DNA from: an uncultured Clostridia bacterium
GTDB lineage: Bacteria > Bacillota_A > Clostridia > Christensenellales > Aristaeellaceae
Direction of reading: 5' to 3'
DNA length: 5,871 nucleotides
NCBI GenBank assembly: GCA_934645275.1
Contig: CAKUDW010000138.1
Location: 1-5,871 of the forward strand
Positions 5,767 to 5,871 of the stretch are shown here, one piece after another. Position 1 is the first letter of the stretch. Every line of letters starts with the position of its first letter. A program made the position numbers and the translations under genes. A model generated the notes under the pieces. That model ran no database searches, was not told where the DNA came from, and worked only from the letters and a program-made list of their open reading frames with translations.

Positions 5767-5871
5767 TTACTCGAGAATCTTCGTCACAACGCCGGAACCG
5801 ACCGTGCGGCCGCCTTCGCGGATAGCGAAACGCAGACCTTCTTCGCACGCGATCGGCGTGATCAGCGTGAT
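5767..5871 (-). CDS. tuf: Translation elongation factor Tu, C-terminal end (5' part outside window)
   Basis: The last 34 codons and TAA stop of EF-Tu, the GTPase that carries aminoacyl-tRNA to the ribosome. The stretch [18 protein letters not shown] is the near-invariant end of domain III, and the protein closes with VVTKILE at the length and position normal for EF-Tu. The residue before EEGLRF is Cys, where E. coli has Met; this does not affect the call. The GTPase domain and start are beyond the right edge. An intrinsic terminator follows directly, so the downstream ABC operon is transcribed separately from its own promoter. Whether this is the only tuf copy cannot be told. Confidence 0.97.
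   Translation of the reverse strand: MTLITPIACEEGLRFAIREGGRTVGSGVVTKILE

Overview
This 5.9-kb window is a stretch of bacterial chromosome, most likely from a Bacillota (Clostridia-type) organism. The evidence is purine-rich AGGAGG-type ribosome binding sites before nearly every gene, textbook sigma-A promoters (TTGACA-N17-TACAAT and TTGACG-N17-TATAAT), a P60-type NlpC peptidase, an EF-Tu C-terminus, and a MarR / cytidylate-kinase-like / MATE gene set of a kind typical of Gram-positive anaerobes. The genes look moderately G+C-rich and the gaps more A+T-rich. No genus can be named from the sequence alone.

Layout. Positions 1-179 hold the 3' end of a plus-strand NlpC/P60 cell-wall peptidase gene. 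A perfect 21-bp inverted repeat (221-265) follows and separates it from everything else, which lies on the minus strand and reads right to left. Positions 2795 down to 331 form a three-gene operon: a MarR-family regulator, a cytidylate-kinase-like P-loop protein and a MATE exporter. It has its own sigma-A promoter, a palindromic probable operator at the transcription start, and tight spacing (MarR and kinase start 15 bp apart, kinase and MATE overlap by 1 base). Positions 5356 down to 2851 form a second operon: an ABC ATPase and a 532-residue permease overlapping by 7 bases, driven by a strong extended -10 promoter and preceded by a leader of about 165 nt containing inverted repeats. A gap of about 350 bp (5357-5706) has no convincing gene but several inverted repeats. 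At the right edge is the last part of the EF-Tu gene (5767-5871) with its intrinsic terminator (5713-5742 plus a T tract).

How the genes may work together. Both complete operons encode membrane transporters. In the first, MarR probably represses its own operon through the palindrome and releases it on binding a ligand. The MATE protein probably expels a toxic or signalling compound. The kinase-like protein is the unknown: it is co-translated with the pump and could modify the pump's substrate or the ligand sensed by MarR (inference). The ABC pair resembles EcsA-type ATPases with large two-half permeases; its substrate cannot be read from the sequence. No clear terminator separates the two operons, so some ABC transcripts may run on into marR.

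The best candidate for something undescribed is the MarR-kinase-MATE operon, because the kinase family lacks the usual Walker A lysine and has no obvious role beside a drug exporter. No mobile element, CRISPR array, tRNA or rRNA was seen.
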